A stretch of 64,000 bases of DNA from Gluconacetobacter tumulicola (lineage in GTDB: Bacteria; Pseudomonadota; Alphaproteobacteria; Acetobacterales; Acetobacteraceae): contig NZ_JABEQL010000009.1 in NCBI RefSeq assembly GCF_014174215.1, positions 88,062-152,061 of the forward strand. Direction: 5' to 3'. The translations under genes were made by a program, and so were the position numbers. Below the pieces are notes generated by a model. The model was not told where the DNA came from and did no database searches. It saw only the letters and a list, made by a program, of their open reading frames with translations. Below, in pieces: positions 28,070 to 38,191 of this stretch. Numbering within the stretch: the stretch's first letter is position 1; each line of letters starts with the position of its first letter.

Positions 28070-29188
28070 TCAGGGCTGCCCCCGTCCCTCCGCCACCACA
28101 GGCAGATGCAGCAGCACTTCGGTGCGGCCAGGACGGCTGTTGACCTCGATCACACCACCATGATCGCCGATGATCTTGCCCGCCAGCGCCAGCCCCAGGC
28201 CGCTCCCCCCCGCCTTGGTGGTCAGGAAGGGCTCGAACAGATGGGGGCGGATGCTCTCGGGAATCCCCGGGCCGCTATCGCGCACCGAAACCACCAGCGG
28301 CAGCTCGACCCGCTGCTCCATGCCCGGCACGGCCAGACGCACGCCATGCCGATAGGCGGTGCCGAGCGTGATTTCCCCTGCCTTGCCCTCCCCGGCCATC
28401 GCCTCGGCGGCGTTCTTGACCAGGTTCAGCAGCACCTGCACCAATTGGTCGCGATTGCCCCATACCGGCGGCAGCGACGGGTCATATTCCTCGACAAAAC
28501 GGATATTGGCGGCAAATCCCTGCTGTGCCAGCAGCCGGACATGCTCCAGCACGCGATGAATGTTCACCGGCCGCCGCTCCAGCGGCTTGTCGCTGAAGAT
28601 TTCCATCCGGTCGACCAGGTCGCGAATCCGGTCTGCCTCGTCCCGGATCAGGATCGCCAGCTCCCGGTCGCTCTCGCAGACCGAGCCCTCCAGCAACTGC
28701 GCCGCCCCCCTGATGCCCGAGAGCGGATTCTTGACCTCATGCGCCAGGATCGCGGCCATGCCCGAGACGCTGCGCGCGGCGGAACGGAATGTCAGTTGCC
28801 GGTCCAGCGCGCGCGCCGCCGAGGAATCGTGAAAGGTCAGCAGCACCCCGTCCGGATGCTCGGCCACCAGCGTCCCCTGCACGGTGATGCCGCTGCGATG
28901 CAGGCGGGGACCATCCAGCGTCAGCTCATGCTCCGCGATCGTCACCCCGTCGCGCCGCACCTGCTCCACCAGCAGGAAGATCGGATGATCGGCCGCCAGC
29001 ACGTCGGAGAGATGCATCTGCACCAGATGCTGGCTCGACATGCCGAAGAACGGCTCGGCCGCGCTGTTGACGTGGCGAATGCGGTTGTTCCTGCCCACCA
29101 GCATCACCGGCATGGGCATGGCGTCCAGCAGCGCCGCCCCGTCCGGCCGGGGCAGTTCGTCGGACGGCGGGTCCGCCAGCATGGGCAT
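28070..29188 (-). CDS. ntrB: Nitrogen regulation sensor kinase NtrB (NR(II))
   Basis: The 372-residue soluble histidine kinase has a PAS domain (about 20-130, beginning LDAMPMPVMLVGRNNRIRHV), a phosphorylated His150 in AHEVKNPLSGIRGAAQLLE, and a catalytic domain with LLNLVKNAAEAM near 265 and DSGPGIPE and GSGLGLALAGKI near 305-350. There are no membrane helices. In the family it is switched between kinase and phosphatase by PII proteins such as the GlnK encoded at 49 kb. Its ATG overlaps the dusB stop codon (TGATG), as in the classical nifR3-ntrB-ntrC operon. Confidence 0.96.
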   Translation of the reverse strand: MPMLADPPSDELPRPDGAALLDAMPMPVMLVGRNNRIRHVNSAAEPFFGMSSQHLVQMHLSDVLAADHPIFLLVEQVRRDGVTIAEHELTLDGPRLHRSGITVQGTLVAEHPDGVLLTFHDSSAARALDRQLTFRSAARSVSGMAAILAHEVKNPLSGIRGAAQLLEGSVCESDRELAILIRDEADRIRDLVDRMEIFSDKPLERRPVNIHRVLEHVRLLAQQGFAANIRFVEEYDPSLPPVWGNRDQLVQVLLNLVKNAAEAMAGEGKAGEITLGTAYRHGVRLAVPGMEQRVELPLVVSVRDSGPGIPESIRPHLFEPFLTTKAGGSGLGLALAGKIIGDHGGVIEVNSRPGRTEVLLHLPVVAEGRGQP

Positions 29189-30249
29189 CAGGCCGCCTGG
29201 GCGGCGTCCTGGCCGCCCGACGAACCACCCCTGCGCTCGCGGCGCGAACCGGCTTCGATATGCCGGTCATAGAAGTCGCCGATCATCGCGATCGCCACGG
29301 CGGCTTCGTCCACCCGATTGATCGCGGCCCGGAAACCCGCCGAATCCGGCAGGCCGGCGGAGTACCAGGACACATGCTTGCGGGCCAGACGCAGGCCGGG
29401 ATGCGCCCCGAAATGCGACAGCATCATATCGTAATGTTCGAGCACGATCGCCTTTTCCGCCGCCAGCGCCGGGTCGGGCACGTCCTCACCGGTCGTCAGG
29501 GCATGACCCACCTGCGCCAGGAACCACGGGCGGCCATAGCAGCCGCGCCCGATCATCACCCCGTCGGCGCCCGACTGCGCCAGCGCCCGCCGCGCATCAT
29601 CGACCGTCAGGATATCGCCATTGACGATCACCGGCAGCGACACCGCCTCCTTCACCCTGCGGACGAAGGCCCAGTCGGCCGTGCCGTTATAGAATTGCTG
29701 CCGCGTGCGGCCATGCACCGTAACCATGCGGATACCAGCCTGTTCTGCCATCCGCGCCAGCACCGGCGCGTTCAGGCTGGCATGATCCCAGCCCATGCGC
29801 ATCTTCAGCGTCACCGGCACGTCCACGGCCCGCACCACGGCTTCCAGCAGCCGCCCCGCCAGCGCCTCATCGCGCATCAGCGCCGATCCCGCCTGCTGGC
29901 CGACCGCCACTTTCTTGACCGGACAGCCAAAATTGATGTCGACCATGTCCGCACCGCGATCGACCGCAATGCGCGCCGCCTGGGCCATCGCCTCCGGCTC
30001 GCACCCGGCAAGCTGCACCGCGTTCGGCCCGTCCTCGTCCGCGACCTCGGCCATGCGCAGCGTCGCCTGGTTCTCGCGCACCATGGCCCAGGACGCGATC
30101 ATCTCGGACACCACCAGCCCGGCCCCGAGCCGGCGCGCCAGACGACGGAACGGCAGGTCCGTCACGCCCGACATCGGGGCGAGAATGACCGGGGTGCGCA
30201 GCACCACGCCCCTACCCAGATCGACTGGACGCAACAACTCGGACGACAT
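29188..30249 (-). CDS. dusB: tRNA-dihydrouridine synthase DusB (NifR3 family)
   Basis: The product (353 residues from the ATG at 30249) is an FMN enzyme that reduces uridines in tRNA. It shows [19 protein letters not shown] near the start, [20 protein letters not shown] with the catalytic Cys near 105, KMRMGWD near 150, [16 protein letters not shown] near 180, and [14 protein letters not shown] near 235. The frame extends upstream to 30651 but the MSSELLRPV start fits the family best (30267 is an alternative). It heads the ntrB-ntrC transcript, an arrangement long known in Alphaproteobacteria, and is divergent from ispDF. Confidence 0.95.
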   Translation of the reverse strand: MSSELLRPVDLGRGVVLRTPVILAPMSGVTDLPFRRLARRLGAGLVVSEMIASWAMVRENQATLRMAEVADEDGPNAVQLAGCEPEAMAQAARIAVDRGADMVDINFGCPVKKVAVGQQAGSALMRDEALAGRLLEAVVRAVDVPVTLKMRMGWDHASLNAPVLARMAEQAGIRMVTVHGRTRQQFYNGTADWAFVRRVKEAVSLPVIVNGDILTVDDARRALAQSGADGVMIGRGCYGRPWFLAQVGHALTTGEDVPDPALAAEKAIVLEHYDMMLSHFGAHPGLRLARKHVSWYSAGLPDSAGFRAAINRVDEAAVAIAMIGDFYDRHIEAGSRRERRGGSSGGQDAAQAA

Positions 30250-30481
30250 GAACGGCACTACCCCCATCTGGGCTGACAGATCCTGCCTTCGTCCCAACGA
30301 CAATGCGCCGGGTTGGACGAATTTCCAGCATGGATGCTCAGGATTTGAGCAGAATATCGAATTCAAGAGCATCACGCAATCGCGATAGCAGCCCCACGGA
30401 ACCCGGAATGGCCGGCAGACACCTTGAAACAAATGCGCACCGGCGCTTGACGACGAAGGATGTCCGCCGCATTGCTCCGCC

Positions 30482-31636
30482 ATGCGTGTTGCAGCCATTC
30501 TTCTTGCCGCGGGCGTGGGCCGACGTTTCAGCGCCACGACGGCATCGCCTGTCGCCAAGCAGTATCTGACGCTCGGCGGCCGGCCCATCATCCGCCACGC
30601 GGCGGATGCCCTGAGTCCCCATGTGGACCTGCTCCAGCCGGTCGGTGACACCGACGCGCTGGCCGAGGCCCTGCACGGGCTGGATACCCTCCCGCCCGTC
30701 GCGGGCGGCGCGACCCGGCAGGAAAGCGTCCGCGCGGGGCTGGAAGCGCTGGATCGCCTGCCCGCGGCCGAACGGCCCGACCTGGTCCTGGTCCATGACG
30801 GCGCCCGCCCCTACGTGCCGGCCGAGGTGACCCAGGCCGTGATCGCCGCCCTGGCGACCCATCCCGGCGCCATCCCGGCGGTCCGGGTGGCCGACACGCT
30901 CAAGCGCGGCCATGACGGCGTCATCACGGCAACCGTCCCGCGTGAGGATCTGTATCGCGCCCAGACGCCCCAGGGCTTCCGCTTCGCGCTGCTGCGCGAC
31001 CTGCATCGCGGCGCGGCCGCCACCGACGCGACCGACGACGCCGCCCTGCTGGAAACGGCGGGCCACACGGTCGCGCTGGTTGCCGGCTCGGAAGACAATA
31101 TCAAGCTGACCTACGAGGAAGATCTGATGCGCCTGGAACGGCTGATCGGTCCGACATTGCTGCCGCGCACCGGCATCGGTTACGACGTGCACGCCTTCGC
31201 CGAGAACCGGCCGCTGATCCTCTGCGGCATCACCGTGCCCCACGATCGCGGCCTGGCCGGCCATTCGGACGCCGATGTCGGCATCCACGCCCTGTGCGAC
31301 GCCATCTACGGCGCACTGGCCGAAGGCGATATCGGCCGCCATTTCCCGCCCAGCCAGAACGAATGGAAAGACGCCGACAGCGCGCGCTTCCTTGTCCATG
31401 CCGGCGAGCGCATCCGCGCCCGCGGCGGCATGCTGGTCAACGCCGACGTCACGCTGATCTGCGAGCGTCCGAAGATCGGCCCGCATTCCGAAGCGATGCG
31501 CCAGCGCCTGGCCGACCTGCTGAATGTGGACATCGACCGGATCTCGGTAAAGGCCACCACCTCCGAACGGCTGGGCTTCACCGGCCGCGAGGAAGGGATT
31601 GCCTGCACCGCCAGCGCCACCGTCCTCGTCCCCTGA
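30482..31636 (+). CDS. ispDF: Bifunctional IspD/IspF isoprenoid synthesis enzyme
   Basis: The 384-residue fusion carries out two non-adjacent steps of the MEP pathway. Residues 1-220 are IspD (CDP-ME synthase): [25 protein letters not shown], and [10 protein letters not shown] near 105. Residues 225-384 are IspF (MEcPP synthase): GIGYDVHAF with Asp/His zinc ligands, [20 protein letters not shown], and the C-terminal [19 protein letters not shown]. This fusion is common in Alphaproteobacteria. The stop codon is overlapped by palindromic repeat copy 3. The 232-bp gap to dusB probably carries both promoters. Confidence 0.96.
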   Translation: MRVAAILLAAGVGRRFSATTASPVAKQYLTLGGRPIIRHAADALSPHVDLLQPVGDTDALAEALHGLDTLPPVAGGATRQESVRAGLEALDRLPAAERPDLVLVHDGARPYVPAEVTQAVIAALATHPGAIPAVRVADTLKRGHDGVITATVPREDLYRAQTPQGFRFALLRDLHRGAAATDATDDAALLETAGHTVALVAGSEDNIKLTYEEDLMRLERLIGPTLLPRTGIGYDVHAFAENRPLILCGITVPHDRGLAGHSDADVGIHALCDAIYGALAEGDIGRHFPPSQNEWKDADSARFLVHAGERIRARGGMLVNADVTLICERPKIGPHSEAMRQRLADLLNVDIDRISVKATTSERLGFTGREEGIACTASATVLVP

Positions 31637-31800
31637 TAGCCTGAATGGAAACGCGCGCTGGCGGCGATCCAGCGCGCGTTTCCTGCGCTTCGGTGCTCAC
31701 GGCCATCCAGGCCGCTCCGCTCCGATGCTCGGAAACACACGCCGGCCGCGGCCCGATGGGCCGCTCTCGCTCACCAGCCCCCATTTCCATTCAGGCTATC
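31635..31800 (+). repeat. Palindromic repeat family, copy 3 (subtype B ends)
   Basis: A 166-bp element with a perfect 17-bp terminal inverted repeat: GATAGCCTGAATGGAAA (31635-31651) and TTTCCATTCAGGCTATC (31784-31800). Nested inverted tracts follow, for example AACGCGCGCTGG with CCAGCGCGCGTT. It shares the GCGCTTCGGTGCTCACGGCC core with copies 1 and 2. Its first two bases are the last two bases of the ispDF stop codon, so the element begins exactly at the end of the gene. Confidence 0.93.
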
Positions 31801-31921
31801 AATGCAATCCGACAGGGCGCCCGGCCACGGTGATGCCCACGATTTTCGGAACATCTGAGCATCAGACTAAAACTCTCGTCAGATCGCCATCAGCGCATGG
31901 CTGCACGCGCTCTCCGGCAGA

Positions 31922-32134
31922 TCAGCCGTCGATTGCCATGATGACGACGATGACGGGCACGATCGCCAGCAGGGCCCATGCGCCCATCGCGCAGGTCGCG
32001 ACCCAGTGGGCGACGCGCTGCCTCACGCGGCGCGACGATACAGGGCGATCAGCCTGACCCCTCGATGCCCGGTCGATCTCATGTCCGACAATACCAGGCA
32101 TTTCCGAAAGCGGCCGCCAGTCGATCAAGGCCAT
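31922..32134 (-). CDS. Small single-pass membrane protein, unknown function
   Basis: A 70-residue protein that I do not recognise. Residues 1-40 are polar and basic (SRRVRQRVAH at the end), followed by one strong membrane helix, VATCAMGAWALLAIVPVIVVIMAI, and a short DG tail, so an N-in/C-out anchor is likely. A good AGGAG box lies 7-8 nt before the ATG (on the minus strand, about 32142-32146), which is why I accept it as real. It is alone, 132 bp downstream of the ATP12 gene on the same strand and 121 bp past repeat copy 3. Confidence 0.55.
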   Translation of the reverse strand: MALIDWRPLSEMPGIVGHEIDRASRGQADRPVSSRRVRQRVAHWVATCAMGAWALLAIVPVIVVIMAIDG

Positions 32135-32266
32135 GCGATATCTCCTGACTCGTCGTGGTGTCCGTTCCTTCTAACGCGAAGCTCTGTAACAGAGTGTTTG
32201 GCTCGGTGTCGGAACGCAAGCCGGAAGCTGCCGATACTTTATGGCGGTTCCATGACCGCCCGATCG

Positions 32267-33028
32267 TCACGAATCGGCGCGCAGCAACGCCAGAAACGAG
32301 GCCGCGTCCACAACATCCAGCCCCAGCGTCTCCAGCCGGCCAGCCTGCTCGGCATCGTGCCCCCAGAGTTCCATCTGGGTCCGCTCGTCGAGGGTCGCGC
32401 ACGCAATCGCCTGCTCGGCCGTCAGCCGCCCGTCCGCCAGTGCCAGGCCCAGCACCAGACTGCCCAATGCCGGCACCGCAACCCCCAGGGCAGCCAGCAC
32501 CCCGTCCGACAATGCCTCCAGCACCGCCTGCAGTCCCGCCAGCGCGCCGGCGGGCTGATCGACCGGCATCACCCCGTCTGTCGTCCGCAAGGCAACTCCG
32601 TACCGGGTGCGCAGCCAGTCCAGCCACGGGTCCCATTCCTGCTGCTGCCGCTCCACCAGCAGTGCAGGATAACGCACCCGGTAGCACAATAGTTCATGGC
32701 GCGCGTATCCCAGCAGCACGCCGATCACGGCCGCACGGTCGGGCGCGATTCGCTCCAGCATCGTGCCGGCAATCCGGGTCAACTTCAGCTCAGAGGGCGT
32801 GAAATCGCCCCCCTTCCCGCCGCCGCCCGCATCCTGCCACTCCCCGGCCAACGCCTCGGCCAACGCACGACTGCCAACCCGCAGCACCGTCCCGCCCGGC
32901 AGGCGCACCGGCCGCCCATCCAGCCGGACGGCAAATCCATCCGGCTCCGCCACCACATCCGTACGGTCCCAGAACCGGCGACGGGTGGCGGGAGAAGAGG
33001 GTTGAGGCGTCACAGGCTTACGATTCAT
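32267..33028 (-). CDS. ATP12-family F1-ATPase assembly chaperone
   Basis: The 253-residue protein (start at MNRKPVTPQP, 33028) has the ATP12 layout: RRFWDRTDVV and GFAVRLDGRPVRLPGG near 15-45, then PSELKLTRIAGTMLERI near 88, ELLCYRV near 122, and QQQEWDPWLDWL near 138, where the conserved Glu/Asp-Trp lies, and a helical C-terminus with ERTQMELWGHD. In mitochondria Atp12 helps fold the F1 alpha subunit; bacterial members are believed to do the same. Its ATG overlaps the stop of the AsmA-like gene (ATGA), giving the order rarA-rluC-AsmA-ATP12 in one operon. Confidence 0.9.
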   Translation of the reverse strand: MNRKPVTPQPSSPATRRRFWDRTDVVAEPDGFAVRLDGRPVRLPGGTVLRVGSRALAEALAGEWQDAGGGGKGGDFTPSELKLTRIAGTMLERIAPDRAAVIGVLLGYARHELLCYRVRYPALLVERQQQEWDPWLDWLRTRYGVALRTTDGVMPVDQPAGALAGLQAVLEALSDGVLAALGVAVPALGSLVLGLALADGRLTAEQAIACATLDERTQMELWGHDAEQAGRLETLGLDVVDAASFLALLRADS

Positions 33029-35490
33029 CGAAACAATCCAAGACCACGCAGAACATCCATCACCTTCGGCGCCTTGCTCTTGGGCGCGGCATCCGGCGCC
33101 GGACCGGGCTGTTCCTCGCGCGCCGCCTTCAATGTGTCGGGGCACGGATCGGCAATCCCCGCCGACGGGCCGATGGTGAGCATGAAGCGATGCCCCGGCC
33201 CCGCCGGTTCCGGCCGGGGCTGCGGCGCCAGGATGGTACCGGCAACCATGATCGGCATCGTGGCGCCTGTTCCGCCGATCAGCAGTTGCGGCAGCAGGTG
33301 CAGGTCCAGATCCTGTCGCGCCAGGCCGATCGTTCCATGCCCCGTGACCGCCAGCCGATAGGTCTGCAACCCGATCGTATCCAGCGCCGCCCGCCCGTCA
33401 CCCAGCGTCATATGCAGGCCAAGACACCGCAGCGCGACCGAGGTCCCCCGCGTGGCGGCAGAAGCGTCCGGCCCCAGCAGCCGACCCAGCATATTACCGT
33501 CGACCTGTCCCTTGACCATCGACAGGCCCAGATGCCCCCCCAACTGCTCCCGCAGCGCGGCGCGATCATTCCCCTGGGTCTGGACACTGCCGACAAGCTG
33601 CAGGCTGCCGCGCAGCATCGGGCTCAGGTCGAACGCCCTGGCCACCCAGTCGGCCGGCAGAACCAGGGTCCGCACATCGGCCGAAAGCCGGGGCACCGCG
33701 CCCGACGCATCAATGGAGAGCATGGCGTCCAGGCTACGCCCCACACCATCGGCATGCAGCGGATCGATTGTCAGGTGCCCGCCACGCAGCACGAAATGAG
33801 CCTCGGCCGCGTGATAATCCTCGCCATACAGCCGCATCTGGTCCGCCGCCAGGTCCAGATCCCCGTCCATCCGCCGCAGACGCTCGAAGGGAAGCGGCGC
33901 ATCGGCTGCCGTCTCATCCGTCGGCGGCGGCTGCGCGGGCGTACTGGGCGCGACCCCGTCATCGGGCGCCTGCCCGGCCGGCGCGGAGCCCCGCAGCGTA
34001 TCGACATCCAGTCGGCTGGCATGCAGCCGCCCATTCAGCAACGGAACACCATTCGTCCCGCCCTGCCGCAGAAACGACAATTCCCCATCCAGCGTCATCT
34101 GGGCGGAATCCAGCCGCAGTCCGGTCAGCCTGATATCGGTTCCGCCCCGCATGGCCAGATGAGCATCGGCCGTCAGGTGATCCAGCACCAGATCGCCGGG
34201 AAGCGCGAGCCGCCCGGCGATCAAATGCCCGTCCAGCGCCGATTGGCCGCCGCCGACCGTTCCCCCCAGACGCAGCGTTCCACCGGCGGCATCCACCACC
34301 AGATCCAGCGGCATCGCGCTGGCCAGAAGGCTGCGCGCCGCGGCCAGGGTCTCGGCCGGCGTCCCCACCGTGCCACGCAGCGCGAAAGGCCGGCCGACAT
34401 AATGCCCCGCCGTCTCGATCGCCACATGATCGGCCGACGTCGGCGCATCGACCGCCAGATGGTCCAGCGTCAGCCCGCCAACCAGCGGCACGCTGTCGAT
34501 CGCCCCTGTACGTAGCCGCACCTGGCGCAGACCGGGCATCGGCACGGCGTCCGATCCCAGATCCACCACCCGCGCCGTCAGGTCGATATCGTGAACGGCA
34601 GGCAGATTCGCATGCACGAACAGCCGGTCAACATCGGTCAGTTGCCCGATCGCCGTATGCACAGCGATATCATAGCCACGCAGCCGCATGGGGTCGGAGA
34701 GCGTCCCCTCCAGCGTGGTACTCCCCGCATCCCGCCCATCCACCCGGAATGCAGCCTGCAACCGGACAGGCCATGCCGAGGGCTCCGAGCTGAAGAGCCG
34801 CCCCGATTGCCCCGACACCGTGACAACAGCCGAGGGATCACCCTGTCTATGCCCCTGCGCGGCGATCGAAGGCGTGGCGCCGGTCAGCCCATACAGATCG
34901 AGCCTTTCCAGCGTCACCGCCCCGCTGGCATGAACCCGCTTATCATCCCAGCGCAGGTCGGCATCCTGGATACGGACGCTGCCGATACGGACCCGCCATG
35001 GCGTCGAGGGGGCGGACATCCCACCCGGCGGCCGATCGGATTCGGCGGGCGGCTGCATCTGCCAGTTGGCCCGCCCATCCGCCAGCCGTTCGACCAGCAG
35101 GTCGGGATGGGTCAGCCGGACCTCTTCCAGCCGGATTTCATGCCGCAGCAGCGGTATCAGGGCCAGCCGCGCCTCCAGCCCGGCAGCCGTGAGCATGTCC
35201 GGCCGCGCCCCGCCCGGCATGTCCGACAGCGCCAGATCGCGAACGGAGAGCGACGGATAAGGCAGGATATGCACCTGCACCGCCCCCACCCGCAGCACGC
35301 GGCCGGTCTGGTGCCACACCGCCGCCACCACCTGCGCGCGCAACGCGGCTGGGTCGATCAGCACCCGCGCGGCCAACACGCCCCCGGCGGCCAGCCCCCC
35401 CACCACGGCCACGGCCGCCAGCAGGGGCCAGCGCCGCCGTTTCGGTCGCGGCGGCGGCTTCGGTGCCCCTTCCCACACGACCGGCAGCAT
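33025..35490 (-). CDS. AsmA-family inner-membrane-anchored periplasmic protein
   Basis: The 821-residue protein has a cytoplasmic proline/arginine-rich start (PKPPPRPKRRRW), one membrane anchor near 22-45 (LLAAVAVVGGLAAGGVL), and a long beta-rich periplasmic part. The AsmA N-terminal pattern is clear (DPAALRAQVVAAVWHQTGRV, then LSVRDLALSDMPG), and the C-terminal AsmA region includes LRGSLQLVGSVQTQGNDRAAL and VKGQVDGNMLGRLLG. AsmA-like proteins are thought to move phospholipid to the outer membrane. It starts 3 bp after the rluC stop and overlaps the ATP12 gene, so it is expressed with both. Confidence 0.88.
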   Translation of the reverse strand: MLPVVWEGAPKPPPRPKRRRWPLLAAVAVVGGLAAGGVLAARVLIDPAALRAQVVAAVWHQTGRVLRVGAVQVHILPYPSLSVRDLALSDMPGGARPDMLTAAGLEARLALIPLLRHEIRLEEVRLTHPDLLVERLADGRANWQMQPPAESDRPPGGMSAPSTPWRVRIGSVRIQDADLRWDDKRVHASGAVTLERLDLYGLTGATPSIAAQGHRQGDPSAVVTVSGQSGRLFSSEPSAWPVRLQAAFRVDGRDAGSTTLEGTLSDPMRLRGYDIAVHTAIGQLTDVDRLFVHANLPAVHDIDLTARVVDLGSDAVPMPGLRQVRLRTGAIDSVPLVGGLTLDHLAVDAPTSADHVAIETAGHYVGRPFALRGTVGTPAETLAAARSLLASAMPLDLVVDAAGGTLRLGGTVGGGQSALDGHLIAGRLALPGDLVLDHLTADAHLAMRGGTDIRLTGLRLDSAQMTLDGELSFLRQGGTNGVPLLNGRLHASRLDVDTLRGSAPAGQAPDDGVAPSTPAQPPPTDETAADAPLPFERLRRMDGDLDLAADQMRLYGEDYHAAEAHFVLRGGHLTIDPLHADGVGRSLDAMLSIDASGAVPRLSADVRTLVLPADWVARAFDLSPMLRGSLQLVGSVQTQGNDRAALREQLGGHLGLSMVKGQVDGNMLGRLLGPDASAATRGTSVALRCLGLHMTLGDGRAALDTIGLQTYRLAVTGHGTIGLARQDLDLHLLPQLLIGGTGATMPIMVAGTILAPQPRPEPAGPGHRFMLTIGPSAGIADPCPDTLKAAREEQPGPAPDAAPKSKAPKVMDVLRGLGLFR

Positions 35491-35493
35491 GGC

Positions 35494-36471
35494 TCAGCTC
35501 CGCCGTGGGGCCGGCGTGGCCCCGGCCGTGAACCCGAGCTGCTTGAAGGTCTCGCGCATATGGGTCGGCAATTCGGCCGACACCTGCAGGCGCCCCCCCG
35601 CCGGATGCGGCAGGTCCAGCGACCGGGCATGCAGATGCAACCGATCGACGAACCCCTCGGGATGCGCCTTGTCCCCCCCATATTTCGGGTCGCCCAAAAT
35701 CGGCGTGCCCAGTGCCTCGCAATGCACGCGCAACTGATGGGTCCGTCCCGTCAACGGCGACAGCGCCAGCCAGGACAGTCGGCGCCCGGCCGCATCCAGC
35801 ACCTCGTATTCCGACAGCGCGTGGGCCGCATCCTCGTCCTTGCGCGACGCCACCACCGTCAACGCGCCCGGCCCCGCCCCCAGCCGGGCCAGCGGCTGGT
35901 CGATCACGCCGCTGGCCGGGGTGGGCCGCCCCACCACGACCGCCCAGTAGGTCTTGCGCACATCGCGTCCACGAAAGGATGCCGCCAGCTTCGCCGCCAC
36001 GCCGGGCGTGCGCGCCAGCAGCAGCAGGCCCGACGTGTCACGGTCGATCCGATGCACCAGGCGCGGGCGCGGATCGTCGTCATTCTCCTTCAGCGCATCC
36101 AGCATGCCGTCGACATGGTGGGTAATGCCCGGGCCGCCCTGTACCGCCAGCCCGGCAGGCTTGTTCAGGACGATCACCTGCGCGTCGCTGTACAGCACCA
36201 TGCCCCGGATCTCGCGCACCAGGCGGTCGTCCAGCACCGGCCGCGGCGGCGGGGCCGGCCGCGCGGCGGCAGGGATCGGCGGCACGCGCACCGCCTGCCC
36301 CGGCACCAGCCGGGTCGCGGTGTCGGCGCGCTTGCCATCCACCCGCACTTGGCCCGTGCGACACAGTTTCTGCAATGCCCCCTGGGTCAAATGGGGGTAA
36401 TGGCGGCGAAACCAGCGGTCGAGGCGGATATCGGCTTCGTCATCGCTGACGGTCAGGGTCACTACACTCAT
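35494..36471 (-). CDS. rluC: RluC-type 23S rRNA pseudouridine synthase
   Basis: The 325-residue enzyme has an N-terminal S4 domain (about 12-70, IRLDRWFRRHYPHL and LQKLCRTGQVRVDG), the catalytic HRIDRDTSGLLLLART near 142, and TGRTHQLRVH near 225. RluC modifies U955, U2504 and U2580 of 23S rRNA in E. coli; specificity here is inferred from the S4 domain and length. I choose the ATG at 36471, which overlaps the rarA stop as ATGA, over an in-frame codon at 36501 that lies within rarA. Confidence 0.91.
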   Translation of the reverse strand: MSVVTLTVSDDEADIRLDRWFRRHYPHLTQGALQKLCRTGQVRVDGKRADTATRLVPGQAVRVPPIPAAARPAPPPRPVLDDRLVREIRGMVLYSDAQVIVLNKPAGLAVQGGPGITHHVDGMLDALKENDDDPRPRLVHRIDRDTSGLLLLARTPGVAAKLAASFRGRDVRKTYWAVVVGRPTPASGVIDQPLARLGAGPGALTVVASRKDEDAAHALSEYEVLDAAGRRLSWLALSPLTGRTHQLRVHCEALGTPILGDPKYGGDKAHPEGFVDRLHLHARSLDLPHPAGGRLQVSAELPTHMRETFKQLGFTAGATPAPRRS

Positions 36472-37844
36472 GACTGACGGCTTTCCCGCAGTCTGGCCCA
36501 CCTGTCCAGCCGTCGCGCGATTTCCGCTTCGAATCCCCGGCCCGTCGGGCGGTACAGCGCCTCACGCCGCATCTCGTCCGGAAAGTAGTTCTGGCCGGAA
36601 AATCCCTCTTCGGCATCGTGGTCGTATTCGTATCCCTTGCCATAGCCCAGCTCTTTCATCAGGCCGGTAGGCGCGTTCAGGATATGGGCCGGCGGCATCA
36701 GGCTGCCGGTCGCCTTCGCCAGCCGCCGCGCGGCCTTGTAGGCGGTATAGACGGCATTCGATTTCGGCGCCGTGCCCAGGTGCACGACCAGTTGCGCCAG
36801 CGCCAGTTCGCCCTCGGGCGAACCGAGTCGCTCGTATGTTTCCCACGCCGCCACGGCCAAAGGCAGCGCCTGCGGATCGGCCATGCCCACATCCTCGGCC
36901 GCGAAGCGGGTCAGCCGCCGGGCGATAAAGCGCGGGTCCTCCCCCCCTTCGAGCATGCGGGCGAACCAGTACAGCGCCGCATCGGGGTCGGACCCCCGCA
37001 GCGATTTATGCAGCGCCGAGATCAGATTGTAATGTTCCTCGCGGTCCTTGTCGTACAGCACCGCGCGCCGCGCCAGCAGGCTGGACAGGCCCTGCGCATC
37101 CAGCCTCCGGTCATCCGGCAGCGCCAGCACCTGCTCGACCATGTTCAGCAGATAGCGCCCGTCGCCATCGGCCATCGCGCGCAGGGTCGCCCGCCCATCC
37201 GGCGTCAACGGCAGGGGCCGCCCGCACTCGGTTTCCGCCCGGCACAGCAACCGTTCCAGCGCCTCGTCATCCAGCCGGCGCAGCACCATCACCTGACAGC
37301 GCGAGAGCAACGCCCCATTCAGCGCGAAGGACGGGTTTTCGGTCGTCGCCCCCACCAGCACCACCGTCCCGTCCTCGACCACCGGCAGGAATCCATCCTG
37401 CTGGGCCCGATTGAAGCGATGGATCTCGTCCACGAACAACAGCGTGCCCCGCCCCGTGCCGGCCCATTGCCGCGCATCGTCGAACACCCGCTTCAGATCC
37501 GCCACGCCGGAGAAAACAGCCGAAATCTGCACGAATCGCAGCCCCGCCGCATCGGCCAGCAGGCGGGCAATGGTCGTCTTGCCGACCCCCGGCCCACCCC
37601 ACAGGATCAGGCTGGCCAGCGTGCCCCGGTCCAGCATCCGCCGCAGGGCACCCTCCGGCCCCAGCAGATGGTCCTGCCCCACCACCTCATCCAGCGAAGC
37701 CGGGCGCAGCCGGTCGGCCAGGGGCTGGGTACGCGGCGGCGCCGAACGCATGCGGCGCGCCCCGGCCGGGGCATCCCGCGCCTCCGGGGCTACCGGACCA
37801 CCGAACAGATCCCCGCTTCCCCGTTCATCCCGCCTGCCTGCCAT
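36468..37844 (-). CDS. rarA: Replication-associated recombination protein RarA (MgsA), AAA+ ATPase
   Basis: The 458-residue ATPase acts at stalled replication forks. It has LADRLRPASLDEVVGQDHLLG near 35, Walker A GGPGVGKTT near 85, Walker B LLFVDEIHRFNRAQQDGFLP near 130, sensor 1 GATTENPSF near 160, and the RarA-specific C-terminal part DPDAALYWFARMLEGGEDP and RLTRFAAEDVGMADP. The frame continues upstream to 38054, but MAGRRDERGSGDLF gives a normal length with a GGG-type box before it. It is the first gene of the rarA-rluC-AsmA-ATP12 series. Confidence 0.95.
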   Translation of the reverse strand: MAGRRDERGSGDLFGGPVAPEARDAPAGARRMRSAPPRTQPLADRLRPASLDEVVGQDHLLGPEGALRRMLDRGTLASLILWGGPGVGKTTIARLLADAAGLRFVQISAVFSGVADLKRVFDDARQWAGTGRGTLLFVDEIHRFNRAQQDGFLPVVEDGTVVLVGATTENPSFALNGALLSRCQVMVLRRLDDEALERLLCRAETECGRPLPLTPDGRATLRAMADGDGRYLLNMVEQVLALPDDRRLDAQGLSSLLARRAVLYDKDREEHYNLISALHKSLRGSDPDAALYWFARMLEGGEDPRFIARRLTRFAAEDVGMADPQALPLAVAAWETYERLGSPEGELALAQLVVHLGTAPKSNAVYTAYKAARRLAKATGSLMPPAHILNAPTGLMKELGYGKGYEYDHDAEEGFSGQNYFPDEMRREALYRPTGRGFEAEIARRLDRWARLRESRQS

Positions 37845-38191
37845 GCCACCCTGCCCGCCCGTCTCGCACCTGCCCACCCATCCGATATCACGGACACAGT
37901 CATCGACAGAAATGGGATCGCCGCACGGCGAATGCCATACCAACCTCCCGGCGGCGCTCAGGACCGCCTCCCGAAAGTCCGCCAGCCCGCCGCCCGCCCT
38001 CGGCCCACCGACCGCAGACATTCCCATCCAACCCAGGATCGAAAGCGGCGTCATTCAAATTCTCGATCACGACGAACCTGTAAGCCGGGCGAACATCACG
38101 TTTCGGCCAGCATGCGGCATCGGACCGCCGCATCTCGGACCCCGCGCAAAAATGATGCTAGCTTTTCAGCCTGTTGCAGAACGAGGAACAT
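37845..38191. other. Divergent intergenic region between rarA and sodC
   Basis: No gene is supported in these 347 bp. The frame that extends rarA upstream through this stretch has no good start and gives an N-terminus unlike the family. The sodC-proximal part turns A/T-richer (38150-38190), where a promoter is expected. I could not assign a -35/-10 pair or operator. Confidence 0.5.

Noticed and set aside
24196..29272. Very long plus-strand frames opposite ntrY, ntrC and ntrB
   Set aside because: They are antisense shadows of high-GC coding sequence with His/Gln/Arg-rich nonsense products and no start signals.
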